The notes: generated from the letters alone by a model not told the origin. A stretch of 64,000 nucleotides of DNA from Bactrocera neohumeralis (GCF_024586455.1 NW_026089624.1:17761341-17825340), one strand, 5' to 3'; shown: positions 22,501 to 37,500, numbered from the stretch's first letter. A program made the numbers and translations.

Positions 22501-25500
22501 ATTTAGCAGAAATGAGCACGTTCTCTGACAGAAATATATGTAAAACGACTGAATTCATGCGAGAATGAATAAAGATAAATGCTTTGAAGAAAAATATACA
22601 AAGTCATACAAAGAATGTAAAGAAGCATTCTCTGAGTCACATATGCGTGATTTATCTTGTATCATATGAACCATTTTTTTCAGAAAAATTATAAAAATTT
22701 TAATTTTTTTACAAAATCATGAAAAACTAGGTAAAAAATAATTTAATTACATATTTTAATTTTTTAATTATTTCAAAAAAGTTATATTTATACATAATTT
22801 CTTCAAAGAAAATTGTTGAGCTTCATGAAATATGCATATTCGCATTATTTCGTTATCATTTCCATATTTGCACCAATAGAATTTCTATGGCTTATAAGTA
22901 AGTACATATATTATTTCTTTGGCACATTTGTCTGTATGTTTACGAAAGCAAAGCGAGCCACGTACATATCTACATCATTCATAATAACAAATGTCGCACG
23001 CATCTTTCGCATCTCCGTTGTCGGTCAACCAATGGCCGAAACTGGCGTTTTGTCAAAGAGTCAAGTGCTGAACACATTGAGCACGACAGACTGCAAGCGA
23101 CATCTGTCAAATATTAAAATACACACGTTCTTAAGGACACAGTTATGTAGTTGTGCAGCTGCCTCAATACCTGTGTCCCTAAGAACGTGTGTATTCTAAT
23201 ATTTGACAAATGTCGTTTGCAGTCTGCCGCGCTCATTGTGTTCAACACTTGTGTGTTGATAGAAAATCCAAGCTGTGCCGAAAAAAATAAACGAATGGCC
23301 GCCGATTGTCAACGCTTCCCTTGCCGCTGTAACAGCTTTGCCTACAAACGTGCGAAAATATGTATGTATGTATACGTATGAGCGTGAATACATATTGACG
23401 CAGATTTTTGCGAGTCACGGAAAAATATTTTAGATTAACAAATATTATAAATCGACAACAGCTATGTTGCCACTTTTTCACTTCTTTCTTAGAACAAACA
23501 CCAGAAAGTTGTTCAATTTGTGATTTGCTGGGGTGCTCAGGGAGATGTTACGGCGTCTGTTTTTATGAATGAAGCGAGGTCGCTTGAGGAATATGCGCCT
23601 GCATTTAGGAATGAAATCGTTTTTGTTATAAAATTTACTACATTTGGGCTTCGCCAATTTGGTTGCCATATTGGCTTGTGATGCTTCTGCTATTTGAGAC
23701 AATGTTATTTTTGTAGAACAATGTTTCAATTTTTTGTTGGTGTCATATTCTTGTGTACGCATATGTATGTTTTTATGCTTGTGCATTATTTGTTCGGAAG
23801 TGTATACAAATATATGTATGTACATATAAGTATAAATGAATTATATGAACATGCAGATCAATCCGCGCACATGTAATTAATATATTGATAAGTGATAAAA
23901 TCGTGATTTGAATTTCTGAATGCGCACATGCGTATACATGCAATCATATGAGCAGATAATAAGATTAATACGATAGACGATATATTCATATGTTGTTGTG
24001 ATAAATTCAATTTCTATTACTAAGAAACGTAATACAAAAATATTTATTAGTATAGTATATTATGTAGAAATCAAATAAAATTATTAAATATGCAAGTCCA
24101 AATTGGCTATAAATATTACTATTCATGCATTCATACAAAATTGTACTCATATCATAATTATGTTTACATGCTAATATACAAATGCCGACGGCAAACGCAA
24201 AAGTATAAATTTGCATACATTGCGATTGCCTGGTTCAAAACAAAAATTGAAGCATGAAAATATCACAATGCTGTGGTTGGGAGTATCATCATGGGCATGC
24301 ATAGATATATCGGGTGATTTTTTAAGAGCTTGATAACTTTTTTAAAAAAAAAACGCATAAAATTTGCATCATCGGTTCTTTATTTGAAACGTTAGATTGG
24401 TTCATGACATTTACTTTTTGAAGATAATTTCATTTAAATGTTGACCGCGGCTGCGTCTTGGGTGGTCCATTCGGAAAGTCCAATTTTGGGCAACTTTTTC
24501 GAGCATTTCGGCCGGAATAGCCGAATTTCTTCGGAAATGTTGTCTTCCAAAGCTGGAATAGTTGCTGGCTTATTTCTGTAGACTTTAGACTTGACGTAGC
24601 CCCACAAAAAATAGTCTAAAGGCGTTAAATCGCATGATCTTGGTGGCCAACTTACGGGTCCATTTCTTGAGATGGATTGTTCTCCGAAGTTTTCCCTCAA
24701 AATGGCCATAGAATCGCGAGCTGTGTGGCATGTAGCGCCATTTTTTTCAAAAGATGCTGTTGGACGCAACGTTACGGTGAATGGCGATCGCTATCGTTCG
24801 ATGCTAACAAACTTTTTGTTGCCAAAAATGGAAGACTAAACTGAACTTGGTTGACATGTGGTTTCAACAAGATGGCGCTACATGCCACACAGCTCGCGAT
24901 TCTATGGCCATTTTGAGGGAAAACTTCGGAGAACAATTCATCTCAAGAAATGGACCCGTAAGTTGGCCACCAAGATCATGCGATTTAACGCCTTTAGACT
25001 ATTTTTTGTGGGGCTACGTCAAGTCTAAAGTCTACAGAAATAAGCCAGCAACTATTCCAGCTTTGGAAGACAACATTTCCGAAGAAATTCGGGCTATTCC
25101 GGCCGAAATGCTCGAAAAAGTTGCCCAAAATTGGACTTTCCGAATGGACCACCTAAGACGCAGCCGCGGTCAACATTTAAATGAAATTATCTTCAAAAAG
25201 TAAATGTCATGAACCAATCTAACGTTTCAAATAAAGAACCGATGAGATTTTGCAAATTTTATGCGTTTTTTTTTAAAAAAGTTATCAAGCTCTTAAAAAA
25301 TCACCCGATATAAAGATGATGTATATACTACTATATATTACAAAATCGACGGTGATTTTGCACGAAATGTCTCTGTTATGACCTTCTGCAAGAAGAAATC
25401 AGTGTCGTTTCGGCCATTTCCAAATTGTCATGATCTGTAATTATTTCCATTGTATTCAGTAAAGTTTAAAGGTTAATTTTCCCACTTGCAATTTTTCAAG

Positions 25501-28500
25501 CGCTTTTGCCATTTTATGGTCGTAATAATCGTTCACCTGTGCTCGCTATTCGTCGAATTGTTAAAAATTTTTAACGCACATTTTCTTTACATAATTTTCA
25601 AGTGTCAATAAGACGAAGAACCGCTGATGTTATGAAATTTAGCCAAGTGCTGCCGAAAAAGTACTAGCAGAGATAAAGAAACGTCCAACTCCTCTCTCAC
25701 TGGAAGTGATAGAACAATTGCTAAACGTCAAAACCTCCTGAACTTTGACAGTTGATCGAGTTCAGACGGTTTTGACGTTTAACAATTGGAAACGAGCTAT
25801 GGCCAGATTGAAATCTTACCAAAAAAATATATAAATGGAGTGATTTGTTGCATTGTTCAAGACCACTTATAAAAAATGTAAAGCAATGAAAATTACATAA
25901 ATTTGTGAAATTTAAAGGTATTTGATGAAACGTTTTGTAATTTGAAGCATCATAGTATTATTTTCAATGGAAAATGATTAAAAACATTTAATGATTGAGA
26001 GCTAACAAGCTTAAACCCTTTTATTGGGTATTAAAATGTCAAAAGTCAGTTGTTCTAATATACTTTAGAAAGATTTAAATAGTTTCTCCATATAACAAAT
26101 AACCACTATATAGTAATTTTTATTCGTACTAAATGTTGGGTGTTTTAATTTAAATGCCCAAAAATTATTATTTTGTTCAATCTGGCCATATTGGAAAATG
26201 TTATAAAAAACGCTTATTTTGAGGCGCTCTCACACTGGAATAAGTTGAACATTCCTTTATTCCTGGTACTAGATAGCAAGCTTGATAATTTTTTCGTTAC
26301 TTAGTAACGTCAATTCGGCTGTTTGTATTGCGTTTTTGCTTAAAAAGTTCATTTGATTCACTGCGAAAATATACATTTGCTGCTCAATAGACAATAATTT
26401 TTGAAATTTTTTTCTAAAGTAAGTATATGGGATGTAGAGCAGGTCGCCTCCACGCTGGTGCATCCTGGGTAATGCTAAATGGCCTGCGGCCTTCACGGCC
26501 TTACAACTCCTAGACGACTTTAGAATTGAACTGGTTTTAGACTAGGTTAAACTTATTTGGATCTGGTTGAACCCTGGGCTGGTGGTGGCGACATTCTGGC
26601 ACCTGAGTATGATGAGGTGACACCCATCAGAAATGGCTGCTGGGCTAATTTCGCAACTTCCTCCGTCCCGTTAAAACCATGGAAGGCCTCAGAGTACGTT
26701 CCCCCCCTCGTCGTTAAGTTGGCGTGGTAGGTGTAAGTTGAGAGGACTCCTTCTTTACGCTGGTCGGCTCCGAACGTACTGCCTCATAAAGGCGTACGTC
26801 AACCCTCGCCTTGGCCTCGTCACAGAGATAACCTTGGGACCATAAAAGGCGACTACCTTCCGGGGGACGGATAGCGGCTCTGAGTGGGGACCCTTTTCAG
26901 CATGGACCTCCTCATCAGGCGGCAGAATGGGGGGGAGCCGGCGCAAAACCGCCGGCAAAAGAGGTAGTGAGGGATGGAGCCTTCGTGCACGGCGGAATCG
27001 CTAGCACTAGCAGAGAAACTTCTGCTAAAATTATGAAGGGATCCACAGGGGGCATTAGCAGGGGAGCTTTAGCTAGAAAGCTGAAGTCGGACCGTCGACT
27101 GGCAGCAAAAATCGTAGAGCGCTACGGGGGCAAGCATGCTGGTCAGGTATCTGAGCAAAATGGGCTAAGAAGGTCCTGAGTGAGAGCGAGACCGATAGGG
27201 CACGACTCGAAGCGAAGAGACCCGATTCAGCAGTTAAGCGGCAAAGGTCGCATGACGAAGAAACCTCCCTTGGTAAGAAACCACGAACGGGGGCTGCGCC
27301 AACTTTTAGCGAAATCGCTAAAAGCGCTAGCTCAAGAGTGCTTGGTGTACTAGACCGCAGCAGGGAGGACGGTGCCATCTCTCACGAAGAGTGGAAAAGA
27401 ATAGCGGCAGCTATTTCGTCAGTCTTCTTCAAGGTCGTTAAGAGAAACCCGGGACCACTCTGGTTGGCATCATGGGCTGCATAAGCTGACAAGGTGTGCC
27501 GATGAAAGATCGGCCATCTTATATAAGGAGGCAGTATCTCAGGTGGGGGAGGTTTGGAAGGGAGCCAGACTGGAGGCCGTGGACAAAGCGGACCTTCCTC
27601 TTCGCCCTTCGGCTCGCGTCTGGCTGCCGGCTGAACCTTCCAATGCAAACGTGATTGGGGAAATCCTCAAGTACTGCAACCCCTCTCCCCCCACGCATGA
27701 CTGGAGGGTTATAAGGTTGGAGAGAACCGATGAACCATATCGGAAAGCGTTGATAATGCTTAACGAGGTCGATGGTCAAGCGACCATAGAAAACGACCCA
27801 AACCTCTCAGACGTGGCGAGTTCTGAAGGCGGTTCGTCGATTGGCGATTCCGTCTTCAGCATCGAACAACTGTTTGAGGAGGTGAGGGGGAGGAGGTTCT
27901 GGACCTCCAGAGCAGAGGGAGACCTCAATGGTGGACTATGGAGCTCTCGGAAATTAGGGCGTCTTGTAGACGCTTATTTAACAGGGCCCGCAGGAGCGGG
28001 TTATCTGACGACTGGGCGTTGTATAAGACAGGACTTTCGATATACAAGTCCGAGTTAAGAAAGGCTAAAAGGATCTCGTGGAAGTGCTTCTGCGAAAAAG
28101 TGGAGAGCTGTCACGAGTCCTCTAGATTCAGGCGCATTCTCGCAAAAAACCTTGTGTCCCTGGGGTATCTCAAGGATGTAAATGGGAAGTGGGCCCTGAG
28201 CAGTGAGGAGGACTTCAAATGCTCCTTGATGTTCACTTCCCTGCTGACTGCACTGCCTTTGCCGACCTTCTGGATGAGCGACAGTTGACATGGGCGATCA
28301 ATTCGTTCAAACCGTTCAAGTCCCCGGGACCGGACGGCATCATACCAGCGCAGCTGCAGCAGGCTGTTAAGGTGTCATGCAGCTGGTTTGCTACCGATCT
28401 ATCCGAACTGCATCAGATTAGGTTACATCCCGCAGACGAGTCAAAGTTACGTTCTTCCCGAAGGCTGGCAATGTCACGGTCAGTTTCACATGCGATGGAC

Positions 28501-31500
28501 TGGTATTTAAGGAGTCGCATTCCGAGAGACTACCTATCAGGAGCGCAACAGGCGTATCGTAAAGGCAGGTCGGTGGACACTGCCCTGCACACTATCGTGT
28601 CGTGGCTGGAGGAAGCCATCGAGGCTAAAGATTTCGCTGTTGGGACCTTTCTTGATATTGAGGGAGCTTTCAACAATGTCTTGCCGAAGGCAGTTATAAC
28701 TGCTCGAGAGGGTCTTGTGGTTGAATCGAACCTCAAGCACCTCATCTTCAGTCTTCTGTGTGACAGAGTGGTCGAAACAGAATAGGGCAGGCGCAATGTG
28801 AGCAGGGAACCCCTCAGGGCGGGGTTCTTTCTCCTCTTCTATGGATCCTAGGCGTTAACGACCTTCTTAAGAAACTAGAGGATTTGGGCTGCCGGGTGAT
28901 TTCCTATGCAGACGATGTAGCACTTATGGTCAAAGGAAAGTTCCTTAACCGTATACGAGCTGGCGCAGGGATATCTCGGCGTTGTAACAAAATGGGCGGT
29001 CGGAAGTGGACTCGCCATCAACCCGAATAAAACAGAAATGGTTTCATTCAGTAGAAGTTATAAGATCCCAGTGGCACCGTTGCCGCAAATGGGATGTATT
29101 CGCCTGCAACCGGCGGATACAGTGAGTCTAGTACTCATCCTGGATAAGAAGCCTTCATGGAAGCCGAACATCGAGGAGAGAGCCAAAAAGGCATCGATTG
29201 CCCTTTACTGCTGTAGAGGAGCTATTGGCAAAAGGTGGGGCCTCTCACCGAAGGTGGTCCTCTGGCTCTATGATACCATAGTAAAGCCCATAATGTTTTA
29301 TGGAGTCTTTATGTGGTGGAGGGCTTTACAGAAGACCACACTTGCTAAGAAGCTCGAAAGCGTTCAACGGGCTGCGCTTATCAACATATGCGGTGGATTA
29401 AGGTCCACCCCAACCGTGGCACTTAATGAAATTCTGCATATAATGCCCGTGGACATTGCCGGAAGGTGTATGGCCGCAAAAGTGGCTATTAGGCTCAGGG
29501 AATCTGGGTTCCTAAAAGAGCGTGTTTCTGAACACTCAGACATGCTTACAAGCTTTGACTGCATACCGGATCATCTGGATAATGGAGTCGCCATATCAAA
29601 CTCCCGCGGTTTCTTCTCTACCCATATACCGAAGAGGGAGTTATGTATGGGAAGAAGCCGTTGGAGGAGAGGGGCAGTAAACTTCTTTAGGGATTGGTCA
29701 AAGCTTGGGGGGAAGGTTGGTGGAGGGGTTTACTGTCGGGAGTTCTCCATCAGCTCTAGTTTCAGACTTCCCGACTACTGCAGTGTCTTCCGGGCCGAGG
29801 TTGCAGCCATCAAGGTAGCAGCTACTCCGGAGGGTATCCACTTTCAGGGAAGTGACCATTCACTCAGATAGTAGAGCAGCGATACTAGCCCTGAATTCAT
29901 TCACATTGCGTTCAGGGCTGGTTGAGGAGTGTCTGGCGGCGCTGTCCCTGGCGGCGACAGTATTTACTATAAGGCTTGTATGGGTGCCGGGCCACAGCGG
30001 AATAGCGGGTAATTGCAAAGCTGATAAGCTAGCAAAGAAGGGCACCCTAGAGTCACTATCGGTAGAATGGGAACGGGTCGGTGCTCCGGTGTCCTCTTGA
30101 GTCCTGCTACTGGAGAGCTGGGCGTCGTGGATGCTTGGTCAACGTTGGACCAGCATTGGTACTTGCGCGGTCGCAAAAGCATTCTGGCCCAAGATAGATC
30201 ACAGAAGATTTAACGATCTCTTCGCCCTCAGTAAGGCTAGCCTCTCTTTAGTAGTGGGGCTCTTGACAGGCCAGTGCCTTATTGGCACGCATGCTGTAAG
30301 ACTAGGAATCTTACCGGATGCCGCTTGCAAAAGCTGCTTAGAAGAAAATGCGGCAGAAACTAGCCAGCACTTCCTTCTTGACTGTCCCGCATTCGGAAGG
30401 TTAAGACTTAGACATTTGGGGGCACATACCTTCAGACATCCTACCGAACTGGTGGGAGTAGATATCAAGCGCATTTGCAAATTTGTATCGGCCACCAAAC
30501 GTTTTGCCGATCTGTAAGTCCGAACACAGGAACTCTATTTTGTATGGCATCACAAAGGACTACGTATAGTCCGCGTGCGATCTTTGATCAGCCATCTAAC
30601 CTATCCTAAATATATCATAAAATTGTTTTGGAACAGTTAAGTGTTTTAGCGAATTATCAACTAACGAATTACCAGATTAACAAGTTCGGTTTGATTACTC
30701 CTATTGTGAAACTAATGTAAATCGGAAATTTAGAGCTCAAAATTTTATACGATGAGTAAAATAGGAGAGCAGGGAAGGTGAAGTCGAACATGCAAACTTC
30801 GATGGAGTTATACCTTTATTTGCTAGTTGTTGACCAAAGGGGAATTAACCAAAAACCGCACGACAAAAAATTAGCTGCTAAATTGTTAAACCAAAATTTT
30901 AGGAAATTGAAACTATAATCATGGTCACTTAATTTCTGCAATATTTTGTATACGGGTGTTGTAATAAGTTTAATTTGAAAGAAGATTCTTCGCTGAACTT
31001 ACCGCTGGCGCCCATTTCGAAACTGATGCTTGAGTGTTCGGTCGTGACTGACTTTTCGAACGGCTTTTAAGTATTTTACGTGTGACAAATTGTCCGACAT
31101 TGGAAGATGATTTTGACTTTTGCATTGTTGTGCTCAAACTTGCACCCTTCGCAGCAGCTGTTAATTAAAAGATTTAAGAATTCTTACATATATATATATA
31201 TATATAATATATACAGGAAAATGTATGCTCAGATAATTTAATTGGGAAGCCAGACCCTTGCTTATTTTTCTGAGAATACAAAATAAATTAGTTATGGTAT
31301 GTTATTAATTCTAATGAGATATTATTATTGTTAAAAACTCAACAGTAGTACTTTTTCCATGCAAAAAGTATCCAACCAAGGCTGACTTCGAAAACGAACT
31401 ACTGCAAAGTTTCGGTACAGTATGACTGCAGTATTTATTCATCGTACAAAGTTAACTTTTGCGGTAAACTGTTTTGTTCAAGCGATAGTAAAAAGTTAAA

Positions 31501-34500
31501 AAAAATCAAATTAAAATCAAATAGTTTCATTAAAAATAATTTTTTTAGTTTCATCGAGAATGGAACCACAAACACCATCAAAATATTTATGAAAATATAT
31601 TCTATTCTCACCATTATAAGTATATTTTTTGGCAAATTTCTGAATTTAAAGCAAAATTTAGTATAAATTGATAACAAAGCTTATTAAAGTTAATGCGCCA
31701 TCGTTGCATATGTTAATGACAAGAAACATCAAGTTTATTTGTGATGCCCGATTTTCTCATTGCGCAACGATTACCACGTTTATACGTTGCAAAGGTACGC
31801 AATGTAACAAATATTACGGATTGCTATTGACGTTTTCAAAGTCAGCTGTCAACAGAAACCATAGTACTCGAAAGCGTCCTTTCGCTGTATATATTTCCAA
31901 TACTGAATATGCGCTTAATTTTTAAGTCGCAAATAAAAAAAAAACAAGAAATAACAACTTGAATTTGATCGGTCTGTTTGTATGGTAACTAAATTCTAAA
32001 ATGTGAATGAAATAAAGGTAAAGGTGCTTGAGATGATTAAGAGATCTTATTGGTATCGTCGAAATATCGGAAGCATCAGTGATAACCGATTCGAAACATC
32101 ATTTGGGCCTAAAAAAAGCGAAAGCACTAAATTTTTTAGAAAAACAGCGTCGCGTTAATGTCTATGAAACAATGCTTTCCGACGGGATGTCATAAAACGT
32201 ATTATATTACTGGCGACGAGTCTTGGATTTATGCTAACAACCTCATAGACCGACAACTCTTGTTTGATTCTTCGTCAGTTTTTCGACAAATTTTCAACCA
32301 ATATCATGCCGAAACCACCGTATTCGCATGATATAGCTCCATGTGACTTCTAGCTATTCAGCAAGCTCAAACGACCGCTCCGAGGACCGTTTAGAGTCGA
32401 TAGAAGATATTAAACGTGAATTGGTACGCGCATTAAGGGCTATTCCGGAAATTGACTTTAACAACTGTTTCGAAGATTGGATAAAATGCTGCCACAAGTG
32501 TATTGGGGTCAAGGGGGATTAATTTGAGGGCGAAGACATAGATTTTGAAGCATAAATTAAGAATTTTATTTATATCGAGATAAAACTGAACATGGAGACT
32601 CAGTTATATTTTATAAGAGTCAAAGTAAGTCTTGAAGCAATCTCAGACCGAATATGGGAACCCAAATACTATGACCGACTTTATACAGAAAGTAGTGGCC
32701 CTAATATATATTAGTGAAATTAAGTATGTATTTTCTGTTATCTGGTTATCCTCAAGAACACTTTGCGTTATGCCGATGCCGTGCTAGAACATTCCAATCG
32801 AGTTCACTTGATGAATTTCACAACAGAAACCGGAAGTGATTCCTACCTGCGTCTATATTACTGTGTATCTCGAATACTAGCTACCTGTCGGGCTGAGCAA
32901 AATACCACTATATTTTAGCAGTGGCTCTTTGCTCCCTTGAGGAGCCATAAGATAGAATATATGTATGTATATGTACATATATTTTACCAGATTCTGTTTC
33001 TAACAATGACGGGACTAGAATTCAGAAATAATTCGACAGGCAGTAATTTTTTTAATTATTCTTAGCAAAATTACGTCTGTGTCATTTCCACAGAGATATG
33101 TTTCCTAAGACCTATGTAAAGGCACTTCAATAATGAATTTGCAACGAAGAAACTTTATGCAAAAGTTCAATGGAACCCGAAGTACATATGTATATATTTT
33201 TGTTGCATAGATTTGTTTTAAAATTTGGTATTATTTGTATTTAATAAGATGATTAAACGAATTGAAGTAAATAGTTTAAAATAAACACGGAAAGGCTACA
33301 TTCAACACAAGTGGGTTAAAGTTAGATGGGAAGTCGGAGATATGATATCGGAAGTATTTGAGAGAAGATATGGATAAGTTGCGTTACTCGTACACAAGTA
33401 TATTTCCCTAAATACACATTGATCGAAATATCCAGCAAAAAGCCTGCCAAGATAACGAAAATTATTGCATGTTTTATATGGTACCGATTCGTTGATAAAT
33501 GTTTGCTTTAAACTACTATAACACATAATATTGGGTATTCGAAAAAGCCTTTTCGTATTTCTAATTAAACTTCAACTTACTTTTTTATATTTATAATGAA
33601 CGAGAAAAGTAACATTTTGGTCGACTACTTTTTGCCATATTTCCGCTAGAAACATTATTTCATCAGTGTAAGTCTTTCACATTGAAATTTCCTGAACGGA
33701 GCGAGCGAACCATTGTAGTGCTATACGATGTGATACTACATCGTCTCCGCAAACTTCACCAATTAAGGGCATGCGTGGCATTCTTCCCTTTTTTATAAAA
33801 AAAAACTAGAGGACCCGTTCGCGTTTTACTGTAGCTGATACATAAAACGTACTACTAATATATGATTTCTATTATTTAGTTATAACTATAAGTTAAGGAG
33901 ATACAGCATTTTTGGTGAAGCAACTTGTGTTAGTTTACAAAAAAATAATCAAAAAGCATTTCGTGTGTTAATAAAGCATTGCTTTTTGGAGGAAAAATAC
34001 TGTTGAATTAGGGCTGTGCACCAGGGGAATCAACCGAGTCCAATCGACAGTCAGCCTAGTGGACTGCATATTATGAAACGGTTCCCAAGATAAAAAATTC
34101 GGCTGGGTTATTGAATCGGTCTTTTGGGATGCATGTGTTATAATTTTCATCGATTGATTACTGAGCCAGTTTTAATCCATTGTACTACGTATTTGGTTGC
34201 AGTTCTATTCTACCATTTCCCATATTTTGCAATTTTATTATTTTTTAGGAATGGCCAGTTTGAAATTGTACGCTCGTTTCCCACCAATTTTCAGGCGAAC
34301 CGGTTCAGTCGTTCTTGAGTTGTAAATGGTGTAACTAACACGACTTTCTTTTATATATAAAGAAATGTGGTTTTTTGTTGTTTTTATTATTGTTATTATT
34401 TTATTTTTTTTTTGAAGAAATGATTCAAATGATTCTTACAAACATAAATTTTGAACAAATGCTTATGATTTGAAATATAAGTTTTGTATTTATGAATTGT

Positions 34501-37500
34501 ATTGAATTTTAACATAAAGAGATAAAAGGTATCCTATGTCCTTATCCTAGTTCTAACCTACCTCCCCACCAATTTTCAGCCAAATCGGTTTAGTCGTTCC
34601 TAGTTATACATAAATGGTGTAAATAAAACGACTTTCTTTTATACATGTACTACATATATATAGATTTTAAAATATAGCGAATCTATTCATTATTTTCACT
34701 AATTTTTGAACAGCTTTAACTTTTTTCAACTTCTCCGAATTTAGTTTTTTTTAGAAAATGAACGCTATACTATGGTATGACACAATGTGATTGGTAGCAC
34801 TAGAGATGTACGAGTGCAACGATATCTATTGACCACGAAAAGACTTTTTCAACTACCCAATATTATACTTTCACTTAACTTTGCAAAGGTATCCTAAGAA
34901 TTTACCGATATATGCGGAATAAAGAAACAAATTTAAAATCCTTGCATAGGGTAGAGGGGGTAGTAGTGATCCGATTTTATCCATTTTAGGTGTGAGAACA
35001 TATTTTTATTAGATTGAGATGCAATTTTTTTAATATATCTCACATAGTACCCAGAATATGCAGTATAAAACCAACCGGAAATTCGAAAATCTTTATATTA
35101 GGTATATTGGGGCTAGGAGAAGTATTGATCCAATGTGTTTACTTTTGACACAAGTGTTCTGTAATATCAGAAAAATCAGCCACAGGCATGTCTTCAGTAT
35201 ATCAAGAATCATATTGTAATTAAAATTTTATTATATGTGAAGTAGGAGTGATTTTTGTTCTATTTCGCCAATTTTCCCAGCATAATATAGGAATGTCAAA
35301 GTAATGTTACTTGATTAATTTGGTAAAACTAGGTACTGAAATATGGATTTTTACTTAAAGGGGACCGGTGCCACGCCCATTGTCCAGTTTTGATACCGCT
35401 ATATTTATCGAAATTTCAGTAGTTTTCAACATAACCGTTGTATGAAAAGTGGACAGGGTTATAAATCGGTTTTTCCCATTTCCACATTTTCAGAGTTAGT
35501 GAGATAAGGCAATTATATTCCAAAATTAGTTTTGACTTGAAAAAAAATATATTTCCGTAAATGTGGACATAAAAATTTATATAGTATGTGCAAAAAACTT
35601 TTCTAATAGATACTACATATTGTTCTCTTTCTAAAAAGTAAGTAATACATTTTTTAGAACAAACTTCACCAATTTCTTTAGAACATACTGGTCATTTTTG
35701 TCGCATTCAGATAAAATGGCATTTTTTAGGAGTTTAGAGATGTAATTTCTCCTGGAACAGGAATAAATTTTAGCGGAAAGCGTTCGCCAGAAATTCTCAA
35801 TGGCATTGAAATCGAGTCATAAAGCAAACCACTCAAGATGTTCAATTCCTCGAGTGTTAAAAACCGTTTCCCCAGCTACGTGCGTCGGTGCATTATCGAT
35901 AGTTGGCAAAATCTAGTTGTTCGTTTTCTAATAAATTTATGTTCATTTTTACACAAAACTTATTTTGGACTTGCATTCTGATGCACCTAAAATAGGATAT
36001 TTTAATTCAAATTCAGGAGAATTTAGTAAGTAACATCAATATTAAAAATATATATTGGAAAGAAATCCAAAATAAGTGTGTTGTGAAACGCTTAAATAAA
36101 GTTGTTTTTATAAACTCATCATTCTGTTGAACAAATAAGTAGTGAACATGTGTACATTTGTAACAGTAAGTCTGCCTTTAGAAAACTCAATATCAAGACA
36201 GCTTTAAATACTAAAAATAAAATTTAGGAATAGCGGAAAGGTGACATCTCCCACTAAAGATAAATAAATAGATAATAATTTGTAAATTTATGTTAATATT
36301 TATCATTACCACATTCAGTAATTTAAAGTTCTTTTTACTTCCTACTAACCCTTAATAATTAATTTAAATACAATTCTAATTTAATAATTTTAGGATTCTG
36401 AAAATTTGAAGTAAATCCGACAAATACTTTTGGAGTTATTTGATAATTAGGAAGGGGTTTTCGGGCGCTCTGAAACGTTAGTGTAAAACTTAAAATGCGT
36501 TTTTCTAAAAACAATGCTTTTGAACTGATGACCACAGTAGACCGATCTATAGACTTCAATGCAATTTATGCAGCATTTTAAAAGCTAGTGCCTGATCAAA
36601 GGATTTGTTTAAGTACTATTTTTTATAAACAATTAACGCTTAGTTCTGGACAAAAGCTTCGATGAAGCTCTATATTATTTATTAATAGAACAAACTGTTT
36701 GTGCTGATTGATTTTAGATTAATCTCTACGGATTAGAGATGGGCACCGGAATGAACTTCGGTGGAACCAGACAACACATTTTTAAATTTCTGTCAAGTCA
36801 AGTCGAAACCTTATTTAATGTTTCAATACTTTAACTTTTAAATAAATCAATTTACAGGACAAAAAAACTTATTTAAAGTTTTCATGTCTGTGACTATATC
36901 TCACCTCTACAGTTTTGAGTTATTTTAAAGCCGTTTTTTGAATATACCACTTAAGGTTTTCCAAATCGAACTAATTTAAGTAGTTTTTTAAATCGAGAAG
37001 TCTTGTTCAGCTCACTGGCTATTAGAACTAGATATAAACAGCGAATATTCATACATAAATGTATTCATATACTATACATGCACTTATGTACAAGTAAAAT
37101 ATATAAAAATTATTTTCTTTTGAATTCATTGCTTCAAATAAAAAAAAATTAATTATATTAATAATAAAATAATTTTTTATTATATCAATTTATAATTATA
37201 TATAACTTCTGGGTCGAAACTTTGTTACTTACATTTCGCAGAATGCTTATGTGAATTATTTTGCTATGTTAATAATCCTCAGTTGATGAGATTCTAGTAC
37301 ATGTGTATATGTTATAATATGCACGTGTAGTGGTCCCTGGCGTATTAACCTTAGTGTACATTGCTATTGACGCGAAAAAGAATTTGTTTTCGTTTCGCCC
37401 TTCTTTTATTAGTTGCCCCTACTTTTTAAATTTGCATACTTTTGCCGATCGCCGGCCTTTGGGACATTACTAAATCATTCAAATATATATACTTATGCGT

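Larger units (their letters stand above)
24310..25308. mobile_element. Head-to-head mariner palindrome 1
   Basis: Flanked by TA (24308-24309, 25309-25310), the element starts 'tcgggtgattttttaagagc' and ends in its complement. Both arms are copies of the same 3' part of a mariner: the right arm (about 24753-25308) encodes 'MWFQQDGATCHTARDSMAIL' through 'LDYFLWGYVKSKVYRNKP', and the left arm (24310 to about 24748) encodes the same C-terminus on the minus strand. The arms meet in a poly-T tract near 24745-24752. No 5' end or N-terminal transposase is present, so the terminal repeat is the whole arm. Confidence 0.92.
26430..30610 (+). mobile_element. LOA-type non-LTR retrotransposon, internally deleted
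   Basis: A GC-rich island of about 4.2 kb in AT-rich intron 2, antisense to the RhoGAP gene. In order: a leader (26430-26960), ORF1/gag-like sequence, RT, and RNase H, then a 3' tail with 'ggactacgtatagtccgcgt' and 'gccatctaacctatcctaaa'. RT plus RNase H with an ORF1 of this kind places it in the LOA group rather than Jockey. The endonuclease expected between ORF1 and RT is missing: the sequence passes from ORF1 to the pre-RT linker within tens of bases near 27900-27935. Ends are approximate and no target-site duplication was found. Confidence 0.85.

Noticed and set aside
22813..23199. Plus-strand 128-codon open frame with hydrophobic N-terminus
   Set aside because: It ends inside the 23062-23251 hairpin, has no recognisable domain, and lies in an intron of the opposite strand; probably chance.
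23478..23825. Minus-strand 115-codon open frame
   Set aside because: Lys/Asn/His-rich composition typical of translated AT-rich DNA, no domain, and no splice context fitting the RhoGAP phases.
29364..29564. Opposite-strand frames through the LOA and RTE elements
   Set aside because: They are antisense shadows of RT coding sequence, with no start context or motif of their own.
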